DNA of 64,000 nucleotides, from the NCBI GenBank assembly GCA_947252755.1, contig CAMXWV010000002.1, positions 186,001 to 250,000 on the forward strand. Reading direction: 5' to 3'. Within the stretch, counting starts at the first letter, position 1. Each line of letters opens with the position of its first letter. Below are positions 1-8,645 of this stretch, in pieces. A program made the translations under genes and the position numbers. The DNA comes from an uncultured Dermabacter sp. GTDB lineage: Bacteria; Actinomycetota; Actinomycetes; Actinomycetales; Dermabacteraceae. The notes below the pieces were generated by a model that saw nothing but the letters and a program-made list of their open reading frames with translations, was not told the origin of the DNA and ran no database searches.

Positions 1-545
1 AGGCGACGCACCATGCCGTAGAACTTCCAGGCCGCCCAGACGGCAACGATCACCATGGCCAGCGCCACGATGCCTGCAAGGATCGGGAACACCACGGCAA
101 CGATGGCAAGCACCAGGGCCAGGGCGTCTTCGCCGAAGGAGACCACCGCGTTCGAAACGGGCTCGGGCGAGGCGTTCACCACGGCGCGACCACCCATTTT
201 CGCGGCGTGCACACCAAGCGCGGAGAAGCCGCCCACGAACGCGAGCACCAGCGCCTCGGTGGTGCTGGTCTCTCCGCCGAGCAGGAACCCGATCGCAGCG
301 CCCGCAATCGGACGCACGAAGGTGTGGATCGTGTCCCACAGCGAATCCAGGTATGCGATCTTGTCCGCAGCGAAGTCCACCACCAGCAGAATGCCGGTGA
401 TCACCAGCACATCTGTGCGGCCCATAACGTCCGGGACCGCGGCAAGATGGGCGAATCGGTCGGCCAGCCCGAGCACGAACAGCATGAGATAGGGCCGGAT
501 GCCGCTGACAGCACCCGAGCTGAGAGTCATCATCAGAGCGTCCAC
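1..545 (-). CDS. DUF4126 family membrane protein (3' end cut by window edge)
   Basis: An open minus-strand frame runs off the left edge. I chose a GTG start at 545 because GGGAGG lies 7 bases upstream; ATG codons at 533 and 530 are alternatives. The visible 181 residues form several hydrophobic helices separated by short loops, with Gly/Ala-rich pieces such as RPIAGAAIGF and FVGGFSALGVHAAK, and a basic end (KFYGMVRR) at the window edge. This matches the DUF4126 family of small integral membrane proteins, whose biochemical role is not known. It is divergent from the gene at 702. Family call by recognition; function unassigned. Confidence 0.75.
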   Translation of the reverse strand, partial: MDALMMTLSSGAVSGIRPYLMLFVLGLADRFAHLAAVPDVMGRTDVLVITGILLVVDFAADKIAYLDSLWDTIHTFVRPIAGAAIGFLLGGETSTTEALVLAFVGGFSALGVHAAKMGGRAVVNASPEPVSNAVVSFGEDALALVLAIVAVVFPILAGIVALAMVIVAVWAAWKFYGMVRR

Positions 546-689
546 GCGGAAGCCTCCCGATCGATCAGGGGCACGGCCCCTTGGCCGCACCGGCGGTCTG
601 AGCGCCGCCCACGGATCAACGTCCGCTTCACCGAGGCTATTCCACTCCTCGTGCATCGCGCACAGCGAGCGCACGCGTGGGCGCCGGCG

Positions 690-695
690 TAGGCT
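690..695 (+). promoter_or_regulatory. -10 box of a probable leaderless promoter (gene at 702)
   Basis: TAGGCT sits 6 bases before the ATG at 702. This is the spacing at which transcription would begin at the start codon. A G-run lies in the spacer but is too close to act as a normal ribosome binding site. No clear -35 box is visible. Confidence 0.45.
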
Positions 696-701
696 GGGGG
701 C

Positions 702-1328
702 ATGGCTCAGTTCCGCAGACCGGCATCTCTGTCCATCGCCCAGCAGGAGCAGATCGAGGGCGGAGTTGATCCCGCCCAGCGCGATCAGCTCGCCTATGAT
801 TCCGCGGCGGCTCTGCTCGCGCAGACCCGGGCCGGCATCGACGAGGCCACCGTTGAACGCGTGCTCCGGGTTGTGGACGAAGAGGGCCTGGATGACATCG
901 CGGAGCTGTGGTCTGCGGCGCCTCCCGTGTCCCTGCCGGGAATGCTGTGGCGCATGTATGTGCTGCACACGTGGCTGCATCGGGATACAGATGATGTGAA
1001 GCGCCGCTATGAGCTGGGCAGCCGCACCGCGCCGGGGCTGCGCTACCTTGCGGGGTTCCGCAATCCGCCGAACCTGGAGGATATGCGCGCCACGATGGAT
1101 GAGATCATGCGCGGCGTGTTCACCGGGGATTTGCCGGTGGCGCTGCTGCGCGCGTCGGCTGTGGCAATGCTCGTCTCCTACGGGACGGCGCATGAGGCGG
1201 ATTCCTCTCAGGCTCAGATTCGAGAGGGCCGCGGTGCCGAGCTGACCGAGCAGGCTGACCGGCTGCTGCGCCTGGGAGAGGACCTGGAGGCGTGCTCACA
1301 GGCCGCCACCGCTGGTTCGCTGTTCTGA
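702..1328 (+). CDS. Conserved actinobacterial protein of unknown function
   Basis: 208 residues, soluble, mostly helical and rich in Ala/Arg/Leu. It begins SLSIAQQEQIEGG and carries a central Trp-rich stretch (ELWSAAP, LPGMLWRMYVLHTWLHRD at about 71-94). I recall similar proteins from other actinobacteria but know no assigned function. There is no signal peptide, membrane segment or catalytic motif that I can see. It stands directly upstream of the phosphate transport pair in the same direction, with a 212-base gap, so a shared function is only a guess. Confidence 0.7.
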   Translation: MAQFRRPASLSIAQQEQIEGGVDPAQRDQLAYDSAAALLAQTRAGIDEATVERVLRVVDEEGLDDIAELWSAAPPVSLPGMLWRMYVLHTWLHRDTDDVKRRYELGSRTAPGLRYLAGFRNPPNLEDMRATMDEIMRGVFTGDLPVALLRASAVAMLVSYGTAHEADSSQAQIREGRGAELTEQADRLLRLGEDLEACSQAATAGSLF

Positions 1329-1540
1329 CCACTCGCCGACCGACCGTTCGCTGTTCCTGCGGTTGATCGCTCCGGCGGGGCTTTTGCTCAGGCGGATCCT
1401 GCGGTAGCGTAGATGCCGCGCCGGGCCGTGGCAGCCCCGGGCTCCAACCTCAGCCGCTTCGAGCGGCCTTCGCGCCGACAGGCGCTCCCGGTCCGGCGCT
1501 TAAGCTTTCCCGCTGCGGCGGCCCTACCCAGGGAGCGGCT

Positions 1541-2236
1541 GTGCGACTGTTCTCCGTGAAGCACGAGGAATCCGTCTACGACCTGTTCGGCGAGATGTCC
1601 CACACCCTCGTCATCAGCACCGAATCCCTCTCCCGTCTGATGGGCGAAGCTCCCAGTGAACGCGCCGTGCTGGCGAAGCCGATTCACCGGGGCGCAACCG
1701 ACGCTGCCGCGGTCAACCGGCGGATTGCGAACATCCTCGCGATCAGCCTGATCACCCCGTTTGAAGCCGAAGTGCTCCACGCGCTCTCCATGCGCATCGT
1801 GGAGACGATTCGGGAGATCGACCGCACCGCGGATCTCACAGTCCGGCTGAGCCTCGGCTCCCTGCCCGCTCCCCTGCTGGACGTGTGCACTGTGCTGGAG
1901 CGCGCCGCCGCGCTCACCACGGAGGCGATGTGGAGCCTGTCCCATGTCAGCAGGCTCTCGTCGTTCTACGCGGAGATGCGTCGGGTGGACAATCATGCGC
2001 AGGAGCTGCTGCGCCGCTCGACCGCTGATCTGCTGAACCCGGATGAGCGTCAGGATGACGGCAGCCTTGTGCTCGGTCCGGGCGCTTCTGCTCACACCTC
2101 AACCGCGTCGGGTGCTCCGATGGCTGCGCTCACCCTGATGCGCAGCCGCGAGAGCATCGCAAGCCTGGAGCGGGTCACTGCCGCCTTCCAGCGGATCGCG
2201 GTCACCGTGGACCTGCTGCGCGTCAAGGACTCATGA
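1541..2236 (+). CDS. DUF47 (PhoU-like) family protein, PiT partner
   Basis: 231 residues of helical sequence starting MRLFSVKHEESVYDLF, the typical opening of DUF47/PhoU-divergent proteins. Such proteins are commonly encoded with PiT phosphate transporters and are thought to tune them. GTG start at 1541, with GGGAG 8 bases upstream. The stop overlaps the next gene's ATG by four bases (ATGA), so the two are translationally coupled. A Ser/Ala-rich insertion (residues about 184-200) separates the last helix. No membrane segment. Role inferred from family and coupling. Confidence 0.85.
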   Translation: MRLFSVKHEESVYDLFGEMSHTLVISTESLSRLMGEAPSERAVLAKPIHRGATDAAAVNRRIANILAISLITPFEAEVLHALSMRIVETIREIDRTADLTVRLSLGSLPAPLLDVCTVLERAAALTTEAMWSLSHVSRLSSFYAEMRRVDNHAQELLRRSTADLLNPDERQDDGSLVLGPGASAHTSTASGAPMAALTLMRSRESIASLERVTAAFQRIAVTVDLLRVKDS

Positions 2237-3267
2237 GCGACGCGCTCGTTGCCGCGGTGGTGCTCGGCGCAACAGCGCTGAGTTTCGTGACCGGTTTTCA
2301 TGACGCGCCGAACGCGATCACCACCACGATCATCACCTCCACTCTGCCGCGGCGCGCAGCGCTCGCCTTCGCCGCCCTACTCAATCTGCTCGGCGCGCTG
2401 CTGTCCGTGTCCCTGGTGGTGAGTGTGGCCGCGCCGATCATGACCGTGATGGACCTGCCGGACTTCCTTGCCGGCGCGGATGGCCGTCTCGGAGTGGTGC
2501 TGCTGGCTGCTCTTGCCACCGGCATCGGCTGGAACATCCTCACCTGGTGGTGGGCGATGCCTTCCTCCTCGTGGCATGCGATGCTGTCCGCGCTGATCGG
2601 CGGCATGCTCGGTGCCGGGTTCGGCTGGGTGGAGCCGCGGCTGATCGGGCTGTTCGTGCTGCCGATCCTCGCCTCCCCGGTGCTGGGATTCATCCTGTCC
2701 TACCTGATCACACGGCTGATCGGGCTGATGGCCGTGAAACGCATCGGCCGCACCCGGGATCTGCGGGCAGCGCAGACGGTCTCCGCCGGTGCGGTTGCGC
2801 TGGCGCATGGCATCAGCAACGGCCGGCTTCCAGTAGGCATCGCGCTCACGGCGATCGCCGCCTGGCAGGGCTCCTCGCCCGCTGAGCAGGCGCTCCAGCC
2901 AGGGCCACTGCTGATCGGCTCCGCGGCGGCAATGGCGCTGGCACTGGGCCTTGGCACCTTCGCGGGCGGCGCCCGGATCATGCGCACTCTCGGCAGGCGG
3001 CTCACTGACCTAACCACACCCCAGGGGCTGGCGGCGGAGACCTCCACCGCGCTGATCCTCTACCTCATGGCGTACGGGTTCCATGCCCCGGTGTCCTCCT
3101 CGCAGCTGGTGACGAGTTCGATTGCGGGCAGCGCCGTGGCGGTGTCTCTCAGGCAGGTGAACTGGAGACTGTTCGGCACGATCATGCTGATCTGGCTGGT
3201 GACGCCGGTGGTGTGCGCGGGCGCGTCGGCTGTGCTGGCTCTGGGGCTGCTGCAGATCGGCCTCTGA
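2233..3267 (+). CDS. PiT-family inorganic phosphate transporter
   Basis: 344 residues with about ten hydrophobic segments. The first family signature is present as GFHDAPNAI at residues 21-29, followed by SSSWHAMLSALIGG at 111-124. PiT proteins import phosphate with a proton or metal gradient and are built from two inverted halves. In the second half the usual HGxND reads AHGISNG (191-197), and the usual PVSTTH reads PVSSSQ. Both second-half motifs therefore lack an expected Asp/Asn or His. The gene is coupled by a 4-base overlap to the DUF47 partner. Family secure; substrate assumed to be phosphate. Confidence 0.88.
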   Translation: MSDALVAAVVLGATALSFVTGFHDAPNAITTTIITSTLPRRAALAFAALLNLLGALLSVSLVVSVAAPIMTVMDLPDFLAGADGRLGVVLLAALATGIGWNILTWWWAMPSSSWHAMLSALIGGMLGAGFGWVEPRLIGLFVLPILASPVLGFILSYLITRLIGLMAVKRIGRTRDLRAAQTVSAGAVALAHGISNGRLPVGIALTAIAAWQGSSPAEQALQPGPLLIGSAAAMALALGLGTFAGGARIMRTLGRRLTDLTTPQGLAAETSTALILYLMAYGFHAPVSSSQLVTSSIAGSAVAVSLRQVNWRLFGTIMLIWLVTPVVCAGASAVLALGLLQIGL

Positions 3268-3418
3268 GCTCGCCCTTGGTTGCAGCGGAATCTTCTCATC
3301 GTCGACTTTCGGCGGATCCCCTTCTCCAGTGCCTGCCTCTACAGTGGTGGCATCCGGCGCAGTTCGACGCGCCCCTGATCACTGTGGCCATTGGCCGCGA
3401 GAATACGAGGAGCAGTCC

Positions 3419-4210
3419 ATGTCTCAGCCCCCGTTCAACTCTTCGGGCAGCGATTCCCAGGATCCGCCGCGTCCTTCCTTCGGCCAGCCCGGTCCCACTG
3501 CCGAGCCCTCCTCCGGTGCTGGCGGCAGCAGCGCCGCCGCCGGGTCCGGCAGCACGAATCCGTTCGGTCCCGCCGCTCCGGGCGTGCCCTCAGGCCGCCC
3601 CGGTCCCACCGGTGAGCCCGCCCGCCCGGGCGGGAAGAAGCGCCGCAATGTGGGTCTGATCCTCACCATCATCGGCGTCATTCTGCTGCTGGGGAGCGTA
3701 GCCCTCGGCATCGGCGGTGTGGTGGTTGGCGCTAAGGCGATCAGCCCTGCGATGTCAGCCGCCAGCGCATCTGAGCCGAACGGCTCTGACGTCACCGGCG
3801 GCACCAGCGAGGCTGTGGTGAAGGTGGACAAGATGGGCGTGGTGTTCCCGCTGATCGCCGAAGCTGACGCCGCGAACGCCACCTGCACCGTGACCGGCGG
3901 CGATGGCGTCACCGTCACCTCTCCAGGCGGTGCCGCGGCCAACGGCGACGTCGAGATGGTCATCGACGGTACGCAGTACACCGCCGCGGATACCGGCTGG
4001 CTGGTGGAGGGCTCCGGTGAGGCGACTGTGAGCTGCTCCGATGTGACCGCTCCGGTGCACGCGGTGGGGCCGATCAGCTTCAGCGGCACGCTCGGTTCGA
4101 TCGGCATGTTCATTGGAGCAGTGGCTGTAGGCCTGCTCGGTCTGCTCCTGGTGGTGGCCGGCATCATCGTGATGATCGTCCGCGCCAGCCGCAACCGCCG
4201 CACCGTCTGA
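3419..4210 (+). CDS. Pro/Gly/Ser-rich protein with two membrane segments
   Basis: 263 residues from the ATG at 3419, chosen over an upstream in-frame ATG at 3329 because GAGGAG precedes it by about 6 bases. Residues 1-75 are a disordered Pro/Gly/Ser-rich tail. A hydrophobic helix follows at about 79-104 (VGLILTIIGVILLLG), then an extracytoplasmic domain of about 120 residues with two Cys (TCTVTGGDG and TVSCSD) that may form a disulfide. A second helix lies near the C-terminus (GMFIGAVAVGLLGLLLVVAG), ending in basic residues. Function unknown. No operon partner: 60 bases or more separate it from both neighbours. Confidence 0.75.
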   Translation: MSQPPFNSSGSDSQDPPRPSFGQPGPTAEPSSGAGGSSAAAGSGSTNPFGPAAPGVPSGRPGPTGEPARPGGKKRRNVGLILTIIGVILLLGSVALGIGGVVVGAKAISPAMSAASASEPNGSDVTGGTSEAVVKVDKMGVVFPLIAEADAANATCTVTGGDGVTVTSPGGAAANGDVEMVIDGTQYTAADTGWLVEGSGEATVSCSDVTAPVHAVGPISFSGTLGSIGMFIGAVAVGLLGLLLVVAGIIVMIVRASRNRRTV

Positions 4211-4324
4211 GCCGCACTGCCTGAGCTGCGCCGTCTGGCGGGTGCGCCCGGCGTTGGGTGCCGCGCCACAGCCAGCGCGCGTCTCATCTAGTTGCGTCCC
4301 CTCCCTCTGCCGGCTGCTCGCCGA

Positions 4325-4330
4325 TAGTGT
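4325..4330 (+). promoter_or_regulatory. -10-like box upstream of pgm
   Basis: TAGTGT lies 31 bases before the pgm start codon. A -35 element at proper spacing is not recognisable, so this is a weak call. Confidence 0.3.
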
Positions 4331-4361
4331 GGAGGGGACACCGCTTTCTAGGGAGTGACAT

Positions 4362-5999
4362 ATGCATCCTCGTGCTGGGCAGCCCGCCGAATCCGCTGAT
4401 CTCATCGATGTTGAAGCCCTGCTGGACGCCTATTTCGACCGTCACCCGGATGTGTCGAATCCTGACCAGCGCGTCGCGTTCGGGACGAGCGGCCACCGTG
4501 GCAGCTCCTTGGACACCGCGTTCAACGAGGACCACATCGCTGCCACCACGCAGGCGATTGTGGAGTACCGCGAGCAGCAGGGCATCCGCGGCCCCGTCTA
4601 CGTGGGCCGCGATACGCACGCCCTGTCCCGTCCCGCTTTCGACACGGCGCTGGAAGTGCTGGCGGGCAATGATGTGCCGGCTTTGATCGACGCGCTTGAC
4701 ACCTTCACTCCCACCCCGGCGATCTCCCATGCGATCCTTACGCACAATCGCGGGAAGGCCGCGAATGATCCGTCCCGGGCTGACGGCATCGTCATCACTC
4801 CGAGCCACAACCCGCCGCGTGATGGCGGTTTCAAGTACAATCCGCCGAGCGGCGGCCCGGCAGACACGGATGCCACCGACTGGATCCAGAACCGCGCGAA
4901 TGAGCTGATCGCTGCCGGGCTGAAGGGTGTGCGTCGGATGGCGCGCCAGCAGGCGCTGCTCACTGCTCAGAAGCACGATTACCTGTTCCATTACGTGCAG
5001 GATCTGCCGAGCGTGCTGAACCTGAATGCGATTCGGGAGTCCGGCATCCGCATCGGCGCGGATCCGCTGGGCGGCGCCGCTGTGGATTACTGGGCGCAGA
5101 TCGCGGAGATGCATGATCTGGATCTGACCGTGGTGAACCCGGTGGTGGATCCGCAGTGGGGCTTCATGACCCTGGACTCGGATGGCATCATCCGCATGGA
5201 CTGCTCAAGTCCGTGGGCGATGGCGTCCCTGCTGGAGCAGAAGGACCAGTACGACATCGCCACCGGCAATGACGCTGACTCGGACCGTCACGGGATCGTC
5301 ACCCCGCAGGGCGGGCTGATGAACCCGAATCATTACCTGGCGGTGGCGATCAGCTACCTGTTCGCGAACCGGCCCGACTGGCCGACGAACGCCGCCATCG
5401 GGAAAACGCTTGTGTCGAGCTCGCTGATCGACCGGGTGGGCCGCAAGCTGGGCCGCGCGGTGAAGGAGACCCCGGTGGGCTTCAAGTGGTTCGTACCCGG
5501 GCTGTTGGACTCCTCCGTGGGCTTTGGCGGTGAGGAAAGCGCCGGCGCGTCCTTCCTGCGCCATGACGGCTCTGTGTGGACTACGGATAAGGACGGCATC
5601 ATCATGGCGCTGCTCGCCTCGGAGATGACTGCTGTGACCGGGAAGAACCCGTATGAGCACCACCAGGAGCTGGTGGCCGAGTTCGGAGAGAGCGCTTACG
5701 GGCGGCTGTCCGCACCTGCGGATCGTGAGGCGAAGGCGAAGCTGAAGGCGCTCAGCCCGGAGGATGTGAAGGCCACGGAGGTGGCGGGTGAGGAGATCAC
5801 CGCGATCATGACCGAGGCTCCGGCGGGCGGCCCGATCGGCGGGCTGAAGGTGACCACTGAGAATGCCTGGTTCGCGGCGCGTCCCTCTGGCACGGAGGAC
5901 ATCTACAAGATCTACGCGGAGTCCTTTACGGGCCCGGAGCATCTGGAGCAGGTGCAGGCTGCCGCGCAGGCTGTGGTGGATTCGGCGTTGAAAGGCTGA
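4362..5999 (+). CDS. pgm: Phosphoglucomutase, alpha-D-glucose-specific
   Basis: 545 residues, the usual length for the Pgm family that interconverts glucose-1-phosphate and glucose-6-phosphate. All signature pieces are present: substrate loop FGTSGHRG (40-47), phosphoserine loop TPSHNPP with Ser148, metal loop DADSDR (304-309), sugar loop GGEESAG (389-395) and phosphate-binding RPSGTE (507-512). The ATG is preceded by GGGAGTG, and a TAGTGT -10-like box lies at 4325-4330. The product feeds glucose-1-phosphate to glycogen and sugar-nucleotide synthesis, including RmlA encoded at 41113-41985. No operon partner. Confidence 0.96.
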   Translation: MHPRAGQPAESADLIDVEALLDAYFDRHPDVSNPDQRVAFGTSGHRGSSLDTAFNEDHIAATTQAIVEYREQQGIRGPVYVGRDTHALSRPAFDTALEVLAGNDVPALIDALDTFTPTPAISHAILTHNRGKAANDPSRADGIVITPSHNPPRDGGFKYNPPSGGPADTDATDWIQNRANELIAAGLKGVRRMARQQALLTAQKHDYLFHYVQDLPSVLNLNAIRESGIRIGADPLGGAAVDYWAQIAEMHDLDLTVVNPVVDPQWGFMTLDSDGIIRMDCSSPWAMASLLEQKDQYDIATGNDADSDRHGIVTPQGGLMNPNHYLAVAISYLFANRPDWPTNAAIGKTLVSSSLIDRVGRKLGRAVKETPVGFKWFVPGLLDSSVGFGGEESAGASFLRHDGSVWTTDKDGIIMALLASEMTAVTGKNPYEHHQELVAEFGESAYGRLSAPADREAKAKLKALSPEDVKATEVAGEEITAIMTEAPAGGPIGGLKVTTENAWFAARPSGTEDIYKIYAESFTGPEHLEQVQAAAQAVVDSALKG

Positions 6000-6049
6000 T
6001 TCGGCGCTGAGCCGCTGTCTGTTCAAACGCGAATAAGGCCTCATTAATG

Positions 6050-6078
6050 CTGACGGGTCCGGCATGGTCCCCTACAGT
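6050..6078 (+). promoter_or_regulatory. Promoter of the repeat-rich surface protein
   Basis: CTGACG at 6050-6055 and TACAGT at 6073-6078, 17 bases apart, resemble a housekeeping promoter. Transcription would begin roughly 25 bases before the ATG at 6112, leaving room for the GGAGGAGG ribosome binding site. Confidence 0.5.
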
Positions 6079-6111
6079 GAGTAGGTCAGCACGGTCGAAT
6101 CGGAGGAGGCA

Positions 6112-7413
6112 ATGATTCACGTGCGCTCACACAGCCGCCGTGGCGCTGCCCTGGCCGGCACAGCTGTGCTCGCTGCCAGCGCTCTCACGCCCTCCCTGGG
6201 CAATCCCGCTGCTGCAAGCAGCGACTCAGCTGCCGACACGGTCTCCACCGCCGAGGAACCCGGCTTTTCGGATCCCAGCTCGGACCCATCGTCCAGCGCG
6301 GAGCCTTCATCCAGCCCAGCGCCGTCTTCAAGCCCAGCGCCGTCATCCAGCGCGAAGCCTTCAGAACCCCCTGCTCCGACCGTCGCGCCGACTCCAACCA
6401 CCGAGCCTTCACCAACTGGTGAGCCCGCTCCAACCACTGGGGCTTCACCAACTGGTGAGCCCGCTCCAACCACTGAGCCTTCACCGACTGCTGAACCGTC
6501 GCCGTCGCAGACGCCAACCGAGGAGCCGTCAGCCACTCCTGCGCCCATTGGGGAGCCATCCCCGGAGCCCACTGCGGAACCTTCAACCAGTCCCGCACCA
6601 ACCGAGAAACCATCTCCGGCTCCCAGTGCGGAGCCCTCTGAGGATCCAGCAGCCCCACCGGCCACCCCGGCTCCGTCGACGAGCCCTGAGCCCTCCGCAA
6701 GCCCTCAGCGTTCGCACAGCCCAAGGCCTTCTGCGAGCCCTCAACCTTCGCGCAGCCCTCAGCCCTCCCGCAGCGCTGAACCTTCCCGCAGTGCTGAGCC
6801 GTCCTCGCCTTCAGGGCGTGGCACCTCCTTCAACAGCTCGGATGATTCGTCCACCGGGCGCCAGCCGGCTGCTTCCGGAGGCGGCACTCCTCCAGAACCG
6901 CCAGCGAGGTCCAGACAGCAACCATCCGCTGGGGAGGCTCCGCGATCCAATCCGCGCCCGCAGCCTGAGGCTGCTGCTCCGCCCGCTGAGTCACAGCCTG
7001 GTCAGCACTCGCCCGCTCAGCCTGCTGAGCGGCCGCTCGGACCGGTTCACCGTTCGCAGCCGCAACAGGAAACCGCCCCAGAGATTATGGGCTCTCGCCC
7101 GCGTTTGACGCCGGAGCCGGCATCCTCCGGAACGTCCACCAAGGAGTATGGAACGCACGGAACGATCCCGGACGCTCCGGTGAGCGAGCAGCAGGACACG
7201 TCAGCGCCCCCGCCCGCTCTCAGCGCTCCGGTCAAGCCTGCTGCTGAGCCGCAGAACTCAAGCGCCATCGATCGGATGCTCGGCACCTGGATCACAGAGG
7301 GCGGAGACATCAACTCGGTGCGCACGATTCTTGTGGGAACCGTTGCGCTCGGCTTCCTGGTCTCCGGTGCAACCGCGTGGCTCACACTGCGGGCCCGCCG
7401 GCGCTCCCTCTGA
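6112..7413 (+). CDS. Secreted Pro/Ser/Thr-rich surface protein with C-terminal membrane anchor
   Basis: 433 residues. An N-terminal signal peptide (basic HVRSHSRRG, then a hydrophobic stretch to about residue 30) leads into about 350 residues of low-complexity PSP/EPS/TTG repeats. These include an almost exact 36-base duplication near 6406-6480. A C-terminal helix (TILVGTVALGFLVSGATAWLTL) is followed by RARRRS. This looks like an extended wall-spanning stalk held in the membrane. The usual sortase motif LPXTG is absent before the helix, so sortase anchoring is not supported. Strong GGAGGAGG ribosome binding site. No enzymatic domain is visible; adhesion or wall organisation is only a guess. 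Confidence 0.8.
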   Translation: MIHVRSHSRRGAALAGTAVLAASALTPSLGNPAAASSDSAADTVSTAEEPGFSDPSSDPSSSAEPSSSPAPSSSPAPSSSAKPSEPPAPTVAPTPTTEPSPTGEPAPTTGASPTGEPAPTTEPSPTAEPSPSQTPTEEPSATPAPIGEPSPEPTAEPSTSPAPTEKPSPAPSAEPSEDPAAPPATPAPSTSPEPSASPQRSHSPRPSASPQPSRSPQPSRSAEPSRSAEPSSPSGRGTSFNSSDDSSTGRQPAASGGGTPPEPPARSRQQPSAGEAPRSNPRPQPEAAAPPAESQPGQHSPAQPAERPLGPVHRSQPQQETAPEIMGSRPRLTPEPASSGTSTKEYGTHGTIPDAPVSEQQDTSAPPPALSAPVKPAAEPQNSSAIDRMLGTWITEGGDINSVRTILVGTVALGFLVSGATAWLTLRARRRSL

Positions 7414-7462
7414 GGCGGCGTTCCACCGCCAACGGGTCATGGTGCGGGCGGCTGCGCGGGAT

Positions 7463-7984
7463 TCAGGGGGTGCGCTCCTCAATCTGGGAGCGGATGTAAC
7501 GGATCAGCGCGGGAACAGCGCGCTCAATGCGGAGGATGACGCGGTCAAACGCCTCCTGCTCCTCGTACCACGGGTCCGGCACGTCAAGCTCTTCCGGGGA
7601 CGCGTCGGGCTGGGCGAGCGGATCAAACGCTCCCCACATGCGTAACTCTGTTCCCGCAGGGCCGCCCGGAATCACCTCGAGTTTGCGGGCAAGCGTGCTG
7701 TGATGGGAAGCAGTCATGGCCAGCACAAGATCCCATTCCGCCAGCTCCGACACCACCACTGAGCGCGCCACATGCTCCTGCACGCGGTAACCGGCACGCT
7801 CCAGGGACAGCAGGGTGCGATCATCGATCGGATGTCCCTCGGCTTCCCAGGAGGTGCCCGCGCTGCCCACCTCCACCTGGTCCGCAAGCCCGGCCTGCTC
7901 CAGCCCGGTCTTGAGGATGACCGCGGCCGCAGGTGAGCGGCACACATTCGCGGTGCAGACGGTGAGAACGCGGTACACGGACAT
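7463..7984 (-). CDS. Low-molecular-weight protein-tyrosine phosphatase
   Basis: 173 residues. The phosphate-binding loop CTANVCRS supplies the nucleophile Cys10 and Arg16 (CX5R), and the general acid Asp137 is in DPWY near the C-terminus. This is the full active-site set of the LMW-PTP family, which in bacteria often dephosphorylates tyrosine kinases of polysaccharide production or other targets. No tyrosine kinase is encoded nearby, so the substrate is open. The gene is convergent with the surface protein gene (stops 49 bases apart). Confidence 0.93.
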   Translation of the reverse strand: MSVYRVLTVCTANVCRSPAAAVILKTGLEQAGLADQVEVGSAGTSWEAEGHPIDDRTLLSLERAGYRVQEHVARSVVVSELAEWDLVLAMTASHHSTLARKLEVIPGGPAGTELRMWGAFDPLAQPDASPEELDVPDPWYEEQEAFDRVILRIERAVPALIRYIRSQIEERTP

Positions 7985-8102
7985 GCAGTCATTCTCGCAG
8001 ACTCACTGCGCTCCACCAGGCTGGACCGGTCCCGGAGGGGGAACTCTCCAGCCATCCGAGATGTATGATCCCTGCAACTCGGCTCACTGAAGGGACAGAG
8101 TC

Positions 8103-8645
8103 ATGACGCTTCCGCCAGGGACCTCCACGCGGTCTGCTGCACCTCTGAAACAGTTGTCCGCGCTCACCGGCCTAGTGCTGTCTGCCTGCCTTTTTGCCGG
8201 GTGCTCCACTGACGATGCAGACTCCCAGGTTCTGACCTACGACGAGTACGTTGCGGAATATCAAAAGGAATCCAAGGCTTTTCCCTATCCGCTTCCGGAT
8301 GGACAGCGCTTCCCCTCTGAACCCGACTATCAGGGCCCTCAAGACATGTCCTTCCAGCGTGGCGCCGGAAAGAGCGCTGTTGTGCAGGACTATCTGTGCA
8401 TCGAGGCTTCTGAAGCGCTGACCTATCTACCCACAGATGAGGCCCGAGCTCACGCAGCCCTTGATCGCATGCAGGACGTTGCATACTCCGACTACGCTTC
8501 GGGCTACCTCGAGGATCCCGATCGAGGGATGGAAGCAGACCTGATCGCACCGGCACGCCTTGGGGATCCCGAGCCACTGCGCGAATTCATGACCAACTCC
8601 TGCGGAAAGGACACTTTTCCTGACAGCGTGAGAGCACCACAGTGA
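8103..8645 (+). CDS. Small lipoprotein, first gene of an ABC export-type operon
   Basis: 180 residues. A signal peptide ends in the lipobox LFAGC (Cys34), so the mature protein should be lipid-anchored outside the membrane. Two further Cys (in YLCIEAS and NSCGKD) may form a disulfide. No family recognised. GAAGGG precedes the ATG, and a TATGAT -10-like box lies at 8064-8069. Its stop overlaps the next gene's GTG by 4 bases, tying it to the adaptor lipoprotein, ABC ATPase and permease that follow. A substrate-presenting or accessory role is inferred from context only. Confidence 0.75.
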   Translation: MTLPPGTSTRSAAPLKQLSALTGLVLSACLFAGCSTDDADSQVLTYDEYVAEYQKESKAFPYPLPDGQRFPSEPDYQGPQDMSFQRGAGKSAVVQDYLCIEASEALTYLPTDEARAHAALDRMQDVAYSDYASGYLEDPDRGMEADLIAPARLGDPEPLREFMTNSCGKDTFPDSVRAPQ

